DNA from: Echinostoma caproni
Lineage: Eukaryota > Platyhelminthes > Trematoda > Plagiorchiida > Echinostomatidae
DNA: 64,000 nt
Reading direction: 5' to 3'
Assembly: GCA_900618425.1 (NCBI GenBank)
Contig: UZAN01040020.1
Location: 32,675-96,674, forward strand
The number at the start of each line of letters is the position of its first letter. The stretch's first letter is position 1. The notes under the pieces were generated by a model that was given only the letters and a program-made list of their open reading frames with translations, did not search any database and was not told the origin of the DNA. Of this stretch, positions 12,356 to 24,600 are shown piece after piece. The translations under genes and the position numbers were made by a program.

Positions 12356-12545
12356 ATGGCTTCTGTCTTGGTGGTGGTGGTGGTGGTGGTGGTGGTGGCC
12401 CGGCTGTACCGTCACCAAATTCTCACCNCACCACCACCGCCTCACCTTCCCCCTTTGTGTATTGAATGGCAGCCCTTTAATTGGTCATTTCCCTCTTCCT
12501 GAAAATTGTATCTCCACGTATTCAATAAAAGGAATGAAAAAATTA
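12356..12545 (+). repeat. SINE-like copy with (GGT)n expansion
   Basis: A GGT microsatellite (about 12370-12397) replaces the tRNA-like head. The body (caccaaatt(c/a)tcacc, then a 'ctcttcctgaaaatt' segment and a 'tcaataaaagga' tail) matches the element at 15785-15960. It contains one N at 12427. Confidence 0.6.
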
Positions 12546-12893
12546 AAAAAGAAAAATATAAGAAAACAAATCGCATGAACCGACCAATAAGCTGTTTGAC
12601 ACACTGTTAACACACATACAACTTCCATGGGATGGGTCGGGGATTCAATGCCTGGACGGGACAGCAGATATGCACTACTGACAAGATCTTATAAGGGCGA
12701 AACTCGAGTCCAGGGATTTCGGGTGTACGGTTGGTCATTCAAACTGAGGATTGCACGTGTAGGTAAAGTCTGAAAAATGATGAGTTTAAATCAATAAGGA
12801 TATAACTTAGTTGCTCATATTACAAGTCAAACTCACTCCATCCACGCATTCACTTTGTTACGACAAAACTGGATAGCACACGAAGTTTTTGAT

Positions 12894-13060
12894 GGGTGAT
12901 TAATGCGGTGGGGATTGAGGCCGTCAAAATAATGACCGGAAGATTCTGAGTTCGAATCCCAACGCCAATCTTCGTCATTGTTGTGTTTCCCCCGGGTATC
13001 CTCCGGATGGTGATGGTCCCCCTCACGTTGGTCTATTCATTAATCCACAAAGGAAGTAGA
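12894..13060 (+). repeat. tRNA-like SINE fragment
   Basis: GAGTTCGAATCCCAACGCC near 12947-12965 resembles a B box followed by an acceptor-like end pairing with GGTGGGGATTG upstream. It is related in layout to 15785-15960 and lacks a proper anticodon arm. Confidence 0.45.
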
Positions 13061-13183
13061 AATATATTTATTTTTTGTCAAACCATTAGATTCCTTGGAA
13101 TGTATGAAGAGTTACAATATTGTTTCTTCTTCTTATTCAGACGATCGTTGAAAAACACTTTAAATTCCTAAAAAGCAATACCA

Positions 13184-14255
13184 TTGGATGACGATTATCT
13201 ATGCAATAGAACCACCCCCAATGTAGGAGAACTTATCCGGGAGGCTAGCTTATATCTACTCACCTCCAAGTTTTCGCTTATGGCGGAGCTTGATGATGAC
13301 ATAGTAGCTGGTGATTCATCTCACAACAACAACCCTTCAAATAATCCCCTTCAATCAGCCATAATTTCCATTTCTGAATGGTCCGATGGTGTTAACCTTT
13401 CTTTTAACCCCAATAAATGCATTGAAGTTTTGTTTTCCATTGACCGTAGGCCCGATCAACTGTTCCCAATAGCTTGATCAATAAATTAAAAGTTGAAGGA
13501 TCAAAACACTTCAAATATCTCGAATGTTTCCTGTCTGTTGACCTCAAATGATCCTATCACGTAGAACAAATACTTTTTAAAGCCAGAAAGTTGTCCGTTT
13601 ATATTTCACGCCTTCGACATCTGAGTGTGTTATTGTACATCATCTTCAAATTTAATTTCTCATGCGTTTTGTACCATTGGACCTATTGTTCTCCCGTTAT
13701 CCTTCCCGGCCTACTGTCTAAGGATTTCATATTAATTAGGGGCTCTCTGAAAAGTATCTTTAAAAACGGAGCTACATCTTATGAGGAGCTGGTTGATTCC
13801 ATTGTCAACTAACACCTGAATACTTGTGACCGTGTGTGACTCGATCTTGTCCCATCTTATCCCATTCCTCACACACAACTCTATCTAGCTCCATTTCAAC
13901 TTGTGTCACTCGGAATAAATTTAAAACTTTATATGCACGCACGACTGCTTTGCACAACTCCGTTGTACTTTATCTTTCACGTGTGTTGGCTTCTAGAAAG
14001 CGAATATCAACCGAACTTATACACAGTCTAATGTATATTTCCACGTTGACTTTTTCCTTATGTTTTACGCGTTCTCGGTGTCAGATTCATTACCATCTCA
14101 GTAACTATTTTTCATATCTTAAAGCTCATTTTTGATAGCGTGCAATACCAATGCAAAAGCAATAACATTCTTTTCACTGAAAATTCTGTCCACACTGGAT
14201 GAATAAAGGGTACTCCTGACTTGAATTGAATTGACATGACTCGACTTACTTTATA
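13184..14255 (+). mobile_element. CR1/Jockey-like LINE, 3' reverse transcriptase remnant
   Basis: The frame at 13184-13477 contains DDDIVAGDSSHNNN, a decayed form of the RT palm motif (F/Y)ADDIV, followed by ISEWSDGVNLSFNPNKC, the usual RT thumb-region pattern (W....L.LN..KC). After a frameshift the frame at 13591-13812 continues with ARKLSVYISRLRH-like sequence and RSVL-type residues, ending at a stop. A ~400-bp tail follows and ends in a TTGAATTGAATTGACATGAC short-repeat tract near 14219-14243, a typical 3' tail of such elements. Frameshifts and stops make it dead. Its 5' end and endonuclease are absent. Confidence 0.7.
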
Positions 14256-14259
14256 ACAA

Positions 14260-15780
14260 CAAACCGATGGAGTGGCACCGGTTGGTCAAATTACACCCGT
14301 TGTAGCAAACGCTTTCAAGGATAAATTTGAAAACGGACGAGTAGGATTACATCAATACTACAAGGTATGTGGTGGGGGTAAAAGCATGCATTGAGGAAGT
14401 AGAAGTTGGTGAACAACCTTAAATATTTCATAAGCCCTTCAATGGAAATGCAGTAAATAGTTAGAGAATCCTGAAGACGGAGTTGGGGGCAACTAATAGT
14501 ATTTTTATTCTGATTACTCCCAAAATGTGAAGATGAAGATTACAACAGCGATCAATCTGAACGAGAGCAAAACAGTTTGTTTCAAACAAAAGTTGACAAA
14601 TAAAGAAACACGTAGATCAACAGGATAGTAAATCTGGGCACGCTTTGGCGGGACTTTCGAATTGAAACTGTGTCATCTTGTCTAGATATGTTATCGACTC
14701 CATACATTCAGTTTTCAAGGTCAAATGCTGTGCGATCAATAGATGCATCGGAATGTGCGGCGGATCTACTATAAGTCACAACAGATTCAAATTAAGTTAC
14801 AACGGTGTTGAAAAGAAAGGGTCATAAAATCTTTGACAGTGGATTCGATTATTTACTCCACCAATGCGTGATATGGTCATCTTCCGGTCATTCAATTTTG
14901 ATGGCCCAGACCAGTGCATTCAGGAAAACAATATTGCCCTCAGAAAGCAGACTATGATTGTCTCCGCGGTTTCCTCACATTTTACTGCATACAACCTTGA
15001 TTGTATTTTATGAGACCGAATGGACCACACTAAATGTTCAATTATCATCTTTCAGGCTCCCACTCTCTGTCAGATGTGAAACAATCGAAATTGAGATAAC
15101 CGCGATCCCCGTTACATCTAAGCCACACAGGTTGATGTTCCATGGTGTGTTTAGACAATTAACTCTAATCGGCAGATTAGCATTCACGAGGTCAACATGC
15201 GTAACAGGGGCCTGTTCTGACATCGGATGATGAGTGATGCCGAGAACACTTACCTCAGTTTGACAGCACTGAACGTTTCGTGAACTGTGGTACCCAGGAC
15301 TGCGGCGATTCTTTCAACTCCTGGATGGCCGTGAAAGGGTCGTTTAGTGAATAAATATTTACTTCTTATTCAGTTAAGGACAGATATCTGTTTAGATTAG
15401 TTGAGGGCAAACCTTTTTATTCAAGCTAGCCATTTATGAACGGCCTTTCATAAGACCCTTAATTCCGTTTTCATTTTGTTCTTGTATCAGAAGTGTCTTC
15501 ATATAAATATAATCTTGGCGGGTGATAAAATTATCTGCAAGAAATGGCCCTGTGAGTCATCCCATGGCGACCCCGTGACGAGCAATCTGGAGGTCCGCAT
15601 CAAACTTCCTGAAAATTTAACCGTTGTTTATCCCATAAAGATATTTAGAAGAATGTAGGATAAGTAGACGAAACAAATAAAACCGGGATGGTCATTTTTT
15701 ATCGTAACTGACTATTGATTATTCGAGGACGTCAAATAAGATACCCGCGGTTATTTTCTCCCACGTGACGAATTCGCAGA
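14260..15780. other. Unassigned DNA
   Basis: No supported gene. The 90-codon frame at 14958-15230 has no exon signals or familiar motif. Confidence 0.45.
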
Positions 15781-15784
15781 AGGT

Positions 15785-15960
15785 GGGTGGGTGGTGAAGG
15801 TCACCAAATTATCACCCCGAAGAGTGTGCGTTCGAAATCCCACCAGCACCGACTGATCTTCCACATTAAGTGATCTAAATCAGCCTTTGACTGGCTGCCT
15901 TCTCCTTTCTGAAAATTACATCATTCTATATCAGATAAAAGGAGGTAAAGACTGAATTAG
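15785..15960 (+). repeat. tRNA-like SINE copy
   Basis: GGTGGTGAAGGTCACCAAATT and 'gcgttcgaaatcccacc' give A/B-box-like spacing. The 3' body shared with 12356-12545 (tgaaaattacatc, then atcagataaaaggag) shows a dispersed family. Confidence 0.6.
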
Positions 15961-15964
15961 ATGA

Positions 15965-17110
15965 AGTCCATCATCCGGGGTCAAATTATACAGGTTACTA
16001 TGGATACAACATCAAAGAAGATCAGTTTCCCGCTATCAGGTTCGCATAGCATTTATAAGTGTTAAGCGGCATCGTGGTGCATTTTACCAGTTTCTTGTGT
16101 TCTGGTTTGAGGAGGTCTACTAATAATTAGATGATCGTGTGATAGGCTGCCTTTATGCGTACTAAGGAACACAGAGGTAGTCTGGGGTTGTGTAATGGTT
16201 ATTCTGTCAGGTGATGTTGCTTTTCTGTGCTTGGATCCAGTGGCACTTTATGCTCCTCCATGTTCTTGGGATCGGATGAAGCCAATTGAAGCGCGTAAAC
16301 CAAGCAGGTTTTGGGTCCATCAAGCGAGTGACAATTGTTTCAGCCATCCGGACCCACACCGTCTTTATAGATCAAGTGTTATGCGATATGCAACGCTGAA
16401 CGCTTTCCGCTTCCCTTTGTTATCGGTGTATATCAGATGGCCCGCGAATACGTTCGTAATATATCGATATTGCTGTTCTTTCCCCCTAAGGATTGCGGGT
16501 TGCTCTAATCGGCGTAATAAAAGAAACCTCATGTCATTCGATCTATGTAACAGGCTACTCCAATAAATTTATATAGTCGGTTGTAGCAGTTTGTCTTTCA
16601 CTAGCACTTGCATCACATGCGTTTTAGATTGAAATTAAACTATCTCAATTGCGCTTGGAATTCAGTAACGCTGAGACCCGAGCTTCTCTAGGATTCCTTT
16701 GTGTCACACAGAGGAACAGGACCAATTGGTAATCCAGTGTCCCATGTTGCTCAAAGATATCGCTCGCTCACTGCGTGCTATGTTCCTCCTCCTCCTCCTC
16801 TTCCTCCTCAGATTTTGTGTTTGATTGATTTGCATTGANGCATTGACTTTTATATTCCACATATTTTCATCTGTTTTTAGTCATCTGATCCGTATGCATT
16901 TTGTTCAGATGAGCCTGCCTCCCAGTATACTATGATATTGAAAATCATATGAGTGCAATTTTATTCTAAACCACCAGTGTGCTCCCAATATCTAATATAT
17001 CATCTATTTTTATCATCCTGAAACCGAAGAATAGTCTTGCGCAAATGATAGTATTTAAAGTTGAAAAAGTATTGAAAATCAGTTCCCGCAGCTCGGGTCA
17101 ACTGAATTCT
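15965..17110. other. Unassigned DNA with (CTC)n microsatellite
   Basis: A CTC/CCT tract at about 16781-16811 is the only clear feature. The 123-codon frame at 16195-16566 has no recognisable domain. One N is at 16839. Confidence 0.5.
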
Positions 17111-17111
17111 A

Positions 17112-17811
17112 TTTCGCCTGTTCACCGAGCTTGGCAATATCTGTGCAAACTTTTCATCACCAGTCGACGTGACGTTAGCAGTGCTTATGAAATGGCAGTG
17201 TTGTGCTTGACCCGGTCGTTGATATATGTGATCTTCGCCAAACGAGAGAACAATCAACAGGAACAAGATCAGCGTTATCTACAAAATAAACTGCAAGAAC
17301 TGCCGGAAACACTATACCGTACAAAGTGGAAGAAAACTGTCTACAAGGATCCGTGAACACCAGCCGGCAGTCAGGAAAAGTGATCCACTATCGCTCATTT
17401 TCCTGCACGAAGATCAAGCGGGACATCAATTTGGCATCAAATTAACGAAAATTATCGACCAAGCCCGGTCAAAGCAGGGCGGAGACTCTCTCGGGGCTTG
17501 ACACTCTTCAAACAACTCTGTAAACAGCCACATGGAACTGGATCACATGTACACGCCAATGCAACTCATGGATCAAACGAGCCAATAAAAAAGGTCACAC
17601 CGGGACCTGGGGACAGACCGAAACTGCAATCAGAATAGAAGGACAATCAAGCAGAGAACAAGGGACAAAATCTGTCGATGGAGAAAAGCACATAAATAAA
17701 CGAACGGGTCAAGCACAACACTGCCATTTGACAAGCACTGCTGACGTCACCTCGGCTAGTGATGCAAAGTTTGCAAACAAACTGCCAAGCTCGGAGAACA
17801 GACGAGAAAGA
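17112..17811 (+). mobile_element. Penelope-like element, 5'-truncated, with inverted 3' end at its head (PLE-D)
   Basis: The same family as PLE-A. The coding part (about 17240-17580) translates as KISVIYKINCKNC...GRKLSTRIREHQPAV...LHEDQAGHQF...DQARSK with frameshifts and a stop. The 3' end at 17689-17811 is repeated inverted at 17112-17231, with the ALCLTRS(L/F)IYV frame visible from both arms. Both arms retain a degenerate hammerhead-like block. The arrangement matches PLE-B, PLE-E and PLE-G although this is a different PLE group. Confidence 0.8.
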
Positions 17812-18500
17812 TTTACAAGTTACACGTGGTGCTGCTTCATGTGGCGCAGCTTTGGGATACTTAGTCAAAGTGGGTTTGAATACGGTTGTCTGTAATAACA
17901 AAGATAATGTGTTAATAAAAGCATTCAATGGTAATTCATGATGCAGCAATTGGATGGGTTGACTTAAAAGGACGATGACGAAGCACATTTGTTATTTTAG
18001 TAACCTATGCAACTGGGCTTTGGAAAAACACCATAGAAATCGCATCATGTATTGTTTTTCATTGCTCCAATAGACGAACTGTATTCACATGTGCAAAACA
18101 CCACCGTCGAGGATGATTTAGGACACCAGAACTTGATCATTACCTCAAAGTGCGCATGTATGAACAAGGATGAAAACAGAGTGTCATTGGTAACTTGTCG
18201 CCCCTCCCCCCTCCCAAGCGTGTTGCTGATTACACACGCGAACACCCTTTGCAACTTCTTCTGTTGGACGTCAATTCACTGTGAATCCGTTTCAGTGAGA
18301 ACAAANAAAGTCATTCATCATTACCTGTGGCATGACTGTTAAACAACTCGGGTTTTGGTTGACTCAGGGTAGTGATTCATCGAATCCCATGCACAAGTCT
18401 ATTCCTGCCAATCGTGCGAACTTAAAATCGACTAAAAGCATACGGCATTATGGGACAAGTTTGATCAGGGTGACATTGATTTCCTTTGTGTCAATGCAAA

Positions 18501-18508
18501 TATATAAG
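18501..18508 (+). promoter_or_regulatory. Probable TATA box of gene A
   Basis: TATATAAG lies 57 bp upstream of the ATG of the signal-peptide exon. With usual TATA spacing, transcription would start near 18530. The assignment is inferred from position alone. Confidence 0.45.
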
Positions 18509-18557
18509 TAGATATAGATGGCTAAACGGTTTGATAGTGAAGTGTTTTTTGAACACA

Positions 18558-18600
18558 ATGATCTTCCAGCTGAGTGTATCTTTCATCCTATCTTTGGCAT
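18558..18600 (+). CDS. Gene A exon 1: signal peptide
   Basis: ATG-initiated, encoding MIFQLSVSFILSLA, a short hydrophobic signal peptide. It ends in phase 1 at T, before the donor gtaagt at 18601. The TATA-like box upstream supports this start. Confidence 0.75.
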
Positions 18601-21600
18601 GTAAGTCTTAAGCTCACATAATTATTTGTTTCAACGTAAGCACTATGAATTTGGTATACTACTCAACTGCAAAAAATGGTGCCTAATGAAAGAGGTTCGT
18701 ATATCTGGCACACATAAACCAATTCAAAGTCCACATCCTGCCAAAATAGACCATTTTGATTTTCAAGTAATGTTTCGAATTGCACAGATATGCTGATCCA
18801 AAATAGGCACTAATTTTCTGTCTATCGAGGTCATAGGTATTTGTTAACTAACTGAAAAAAAACCGTGAGCGTTCAATCAATCACAAGTCAAGGTGAAAAC
18901 ATTAGTCCCGAATTAAAAGGATTTCGCGATACACAAAACTATTGCCCCGGGCATGTTATAGAGGTTTTGAAAAACCCGGACAAACAAAAATTAATTACTA
19001 TTTAAACCTTTTGATTGCCAGGTCGTTATTCATTCCTATGACGTCACAGTTCACATGACATTCTGAGAGTATACGAGCACGTGTTCACATCCAAATCACT
19101 GCTCAATTTTACGAACTGATTAGAAGCACGTAAAATCGGTTGTTTCTTCCATCCCATTTATCCCCTTTTATCAGATGTTCAAGCACAATATGGTAATTCA
19201 ACTAATTGAATGCTGCTTCCATCTCCTGTTTGTGATAATTCTAACCCCATTATCGTTCTGACTGTGTCTCACGTAACGACAGCTGCGGTCATGAAACCAC
19301 ATCAATGTGTTTTTTCACTAAGAGTTATTTCTTTTTTACACTCCAGGCTATCCTAACTATTCAAGTGAGTTCACTTGCCGGTTAGTTTTGGTGTGGAGAA
19401 GTGCCATTGTGAAAAATAACTTATTGCAATGTATTTATTTAAGTAATTAATTTAATTAATATGAGCAAGCCATACACTGTATTATAACCAATTCATTGAT
19501 TGTGTTCACAGCATCTCTAATTCATTTAGAAACGTACTTTTGCGCAGCGTGCTCAACGGTCACTTCAGTGTTTGGCACGACGTGTTTTGTCGTATTGCTC
19601 TCATTATATTACATTAGGCTTATAGTCAACTATGATAAAAAAGGAACAAATTGGCATACACAATCTCTCTTCCTTTTCTTTATTTCTGTAAGATCCCCAC
19701 GGGTCGTACAACCAGTATCCAGGTATGTCACTCAACGATATGTATTTTTGCTTTGCGTAAATGACAATAGAATTTAAAAGCTAGAAATTCGTTTCGTTCA
19801 ATCAAAATTGTATGGTAACCTCAACTTCAGTGTATTTGTGCTTAGTTGTATGAGATCATTAATACTGCTTTTGATTTGACTATCATTTATTTAGGTCTTG
19901 CTTATTTCTGAGAACCGAAAGACTGCAGATTACTTGAGGCAGCCTCTTGACAATCTCCAGTAGGTTATTTTGATCAGTCACTTTTGGAGGTCGTACAAAA
20001 ACACAAGCTTTCATTAGAAATTTCCTGTATCCCGATCCAAGAATAGTTCGTAAGTCTGAGTACCGTGGACACGCCATGAGAAGTACGAACCGAGGAAGGC
20101 CAGCGCTTTTCGAATGAACGCTCTATGGGCTTACCTGAGAACTGGGGCCGTATTTTTACTGCAAATCAACTTCAATCATCCAACGATAGTCTTCCAGCAA
20201 AATAAAACCCGATTGCCAAAAATGTTTAGTATTGATCAGAATGCAGATTGCCATCATTCTATTTATACCGATATTACCAACGGTTTTAAACATAACAGTA
20301 AAATAATTTATGCTTAATTCATGTGTTTTTCGATCTAAACCCATCGGAGCAAAAGCTTATACTGTGGCTAGCTTTCACGCTCACTTTTATAAACATGATG
20401 GTACCGGCAGCGTGTTTGCTGAACTCCCGTTTGTTATGTGCACGTAAATATCCTTGTTCGTTTCACTTGAATCTGTGATGTTACGGTTATGGCGTATTTC
20501 CGATCACTTTTTGTTGAAACATTCTTATTGTCATAAACATTACTCCAACAAATTCCGAAATTAATATGTTTTTCTGTATATTGATTTAGGCTATTACGGA
20601 AACGGAAGTGAGTATCTGAGATGAATTATTGTGTCATATAGTTCGGTCTAAATCTGAATCATTTCACAGCTTATCAAGGTCAACTTAAACACAATGTAGC
20701 TTTTCACACATCGGGATGTGTGGTGAAACCAGCAGATTAATTCACGTGACCCGATTGAATAACGCATTTCCTCCTGACTAGTAGCACGAAACCGCAAAGG
20801 CTATTTGTTGCTTAAACGGAGTTGAAGCACAGGGAGCTTAATGGAGTTCGATGAGAAAAGAATGACGAGTAATGAAAAGATTTTCCCTTACAACCAAGCT
20901 GTCTTTATGTGGATAGTTGTTTGAAGATTTATCTTGGGATTTGCACATTTCACCTTGTCTCAAATGTTCATTCGATGAACCTTGGTGACATCTAGGAAAA
21001 TCCTGTCGGGGCAGTCAGCTGACATGCTAACTAATGGATGCCACATGCCTCTGTAATTTGGATGGGTAATTCGAATTTGAAAAGATCAGTGCTATCGGTG
21101 TGGCCTCGTAGCTCAGCTGGTAGAGCATGCGCGTAAGGAGTGTGGGCGGTGTCCATGCGTGGGTTCGAATCCCACCGAGGCTGCTGAATTTTTCACAATC
21201 CCAACCTAAATCTTCAATCTGCCAAACAACCATTTGCCCAATTTCTATTGTAAATCAACTTGGGGCATATGGAACCAATCAACTTTCAGGTGTTTGAGAT
21301 GATTTAGATTAACCAAACAAATTTATTTTTTGTGGAATCAAACTAGGATTAATCAGGTTCAATCCCAAAACACTATAGTCATATTGAATGAAGGATAGGA
21401 ACAATCAATGTTTTCCCTCTCGAAATACCCGGAGTATGCGGTTCAGATGGATGCCATACTGTAGACATTTAGCTTTAGGGTTTAAAATGTCTGGACGACA
21501 TTGTTTGTCTGAAATCTACCAAGAATTTTGAGGTTCATTTCGGAATTGACCATTTATTTGCCGTAAATCAACAATTAATTGAATGAGCTATGGAAAACAA

Positions 21601-24600
21601 AAATCAGTCATTGGAACTGGTATGGTTTTCTACGGGTGCGTGCATTGGTCTTTTTGGATAGCCATGATTGTCTTAATCTCTACCAGTGCACGTTTTACTT
21701 CTGGATAGCTGATTTGCCTGCTAAAACGATATTGCTAATTATCTAACTTATGTGATCAAATAGGTTTCGCTTGAGTGTTTTCGGGCAATGAATAACATGC
21801 TTGCCATAGGAAATAGCAGTTCGGTGTTTGCTTGGAAATGCATCAACAAAGTCATTCATCTAAACACAACTGTCGTTGAAACAATGCATCAGTCAAAGTG
21901 TTATTTTACCCAAGTCCAGGGGAAAAACGTTCATCACAGTAGTACTAGTAGTCAAGGTCACATCTTGAGAGACATATTATACACACGGGGTGATGAGGGC
22001 AGTGGATTTCGCTGACCTAAAATCCGCATCAAATCTCGTAGATCTAATATGGAACAGGTAGATATACACTGTCTTAGAAGAGGGAAAGGTTTTCCGATCC
22101 ACATTAACACAAAAGAAGTGATGTTTGGCTACAACACCAGCGTATAGATAAACATTTTATGGAAAACTAAAAACGAAATATATTTGTGATGAAAATATCA
22201 CATTTATTGAAATAACTTTGACCGAAATTTGATTGGCTCTTTTTTTGTGTGAATCAAGCGCGGAATGACTTTAGCAAGAGAGTGCTTTGACATCCCACCG
22301 CTGGTCGCCAGATCAGATTTGATGAATGATGAGCGGTGTATTTCTTGACACATTTTACCATCCTTAGATTACCGCATATAGCCACAACGGTCATAAATTG
22401 TCTGATTCCTACATTTATACTTATTCACGAAATCTTTGTCAAGAAATACCGTAAAAACCGTCAATATTTGTTCTATTGCGTCACATGGCAATAATTAACT
22501 GAAGTTGCACTTTACAGGTTACGGAGGATACCCAAGTGAGTTTATTTGGACAGAATTAACGTTTTCAAAATGTTCTATGAATAACTGGTCGTTTCTGTAA
22601 ATGGTACACACAAGAAAACCGCAACCGAAAATCACATACAGAACAGTTTCCGGTTTCCTGCATAAGTTAAGAGATCTGTCACAAAAATCAAAATGTTTTG
22701 ACTTGTACAATTTACATTTAGTCAATGTAACATTTTTGTTCTGTTCTATTCTGGTGAAAAATTCTAAAATAATCGTGTGCTTCAAACCGTGGCATTTTCA
22801 TGTCTGTCCAATTTGGAGTTAATCATGGACCATTAATCGGGAACAAGTCATTTATATTGCTGTATTTTGTAAGCAGCCAAACATATCATTGATTTAAGTG
22901 ATTGAAAAAACCTGAACAACGAAACAAACGGTGCATTCATGTTCCCCTAGTGAGATGGAAAACCATGGCTATGATGAATACGCATCACTTGATGATAGAT
23001 GTGTTTCCAAAATATTATCAATATGCTTCTTGCTAAGATTAATTTTTTTTTTACACTCAGGCTATCCAGGCTATTCAAATGAGTTTGATGGCTGGTTAGT
23101 TTATTTTGTGCAGAAAAGCGGAGTTGTGCAAACCCTCTTGAATAAAAATATTCATCTTGTATGAAACAAGTATACCCGATAATAAAACCAAGTCACCGAG
23201 TACTCCCTAGTCATTTCAGTGTCTACTATCGAAAGTTTTATAGTTCTGCTACCTCTGCTTTTACCAAGTGTTTAGTTATTTGGCAATTGGTTAATTAGGC
23301 TGACTCATTTGTAAGAAAAAGCAGCTGAAGTTGAACCTTGCAGTGGAATAAACGAATTTAAATGCTCGACCCTCCATCCTCTTCTTTATTTCCCTAAGAT
23401 CCTCCCGGGAATTACCCGCAGTATCCAAGTAAGTTCATTTTTAAAGAGAGAATGTATATTTTCAATAACGTCCATCATTGCAGAAAATGTGATTTTATTA
23501 GTGTGTATTAAAGTGTTGCTCACGATATGGAATTGTGGTTACGTGGAATAAACGAACCTTATTTGGGTTATATCACTGTTTAAGTCATTACCAGGACATG
23601 GCAGACATTTAAACAGTTTTCCGTCAATTCTTCCAGTCAACCAGTGTGTGTGTGCGCGGTTTGGCGCTTGAGTACTGCAAGCTTTATATGCAAAGCTTCG
23701 AACCAATTAGGGAATGTTTACTATGGATCTGCTTCGAGCGACGCGGAACGCAAATTGAGTGCTTTTTGAGAGTACTATATATCTGAGAGGAACGAAACAT
23801 TCTGTTTTAGGCATAAGTTTGCTTTATTCTCATCTCTAGTCAACCTCATTCAAGCGATGCACATCATTTTAGATATCATATACATTGATTTTGAGCGATT
23901 ATAAACAATTGCGTAAGACCCTTTCTACTTTGGAATATGTTCTCCAAATGTACCGTGTAGGTCAACCCAAGTAGTTGCCCCCTACCCCGCCAGAAACTGA
24001 GTGTTTCTGAACCGGAAAAATTAATAGAGACGGTCAATGAGTCCCAGTGAGAGCAGAACACCTCTCGTTGGTCACGCATCGAATATTTTATTCCTCAAGT
24101 AACTGAATCGTTGAAGAAGCCCACCCAATTCCACTGCATCTAAAACCTTGTTCGGCCTATAGAACACAGTGAAAACGAAACCCGATATTCCCATTTCACC
24201 GAAACCATAGTGTACTGTCTGAAACAGTTCAAATGTTATGCTACGAAATTGAGTTAGTTAGTAATATCCGAATGGGATATTTATGAAAATCACAGTTGCG
24301 TTATTTGCGTTTGTGAATGAATGTAAAATTTAAGAACTTTGCAATATTATACCTTTATACTCTGTTTCAAATCAGGCTCAAACAAAAGTAAGTCCATATG
24401 TTGAGGTAATGAACTCGATCAATATTTTTAATGCCTAACTGATGTGGTTTTTAAGAGAAATTTCACAATTCCATAGATACAACAACTTTGTGGTCACCTT
24501 ATTCATTTTCATTTATTATTAAAATCTAACTAAATAATGTGATATTTAAATCTGATGGATTTCGTTTTCCAAGATGCCCCTATTTGTACTTGATTAGTAT

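Noticed and set aside
21103..21181. Functional tRNA gene
   Set aside because: The anticodon arm cannot form the normal 5-bp stem with a 7-nt loop, so only a tRNA-like element is reported.
23061..23094. Micro-exon e extended to a cryptic gtta donor near 23095
   Set aside because: The resulting 34-nt exon is not a multiple of 3 and would break the frame into the next exon.
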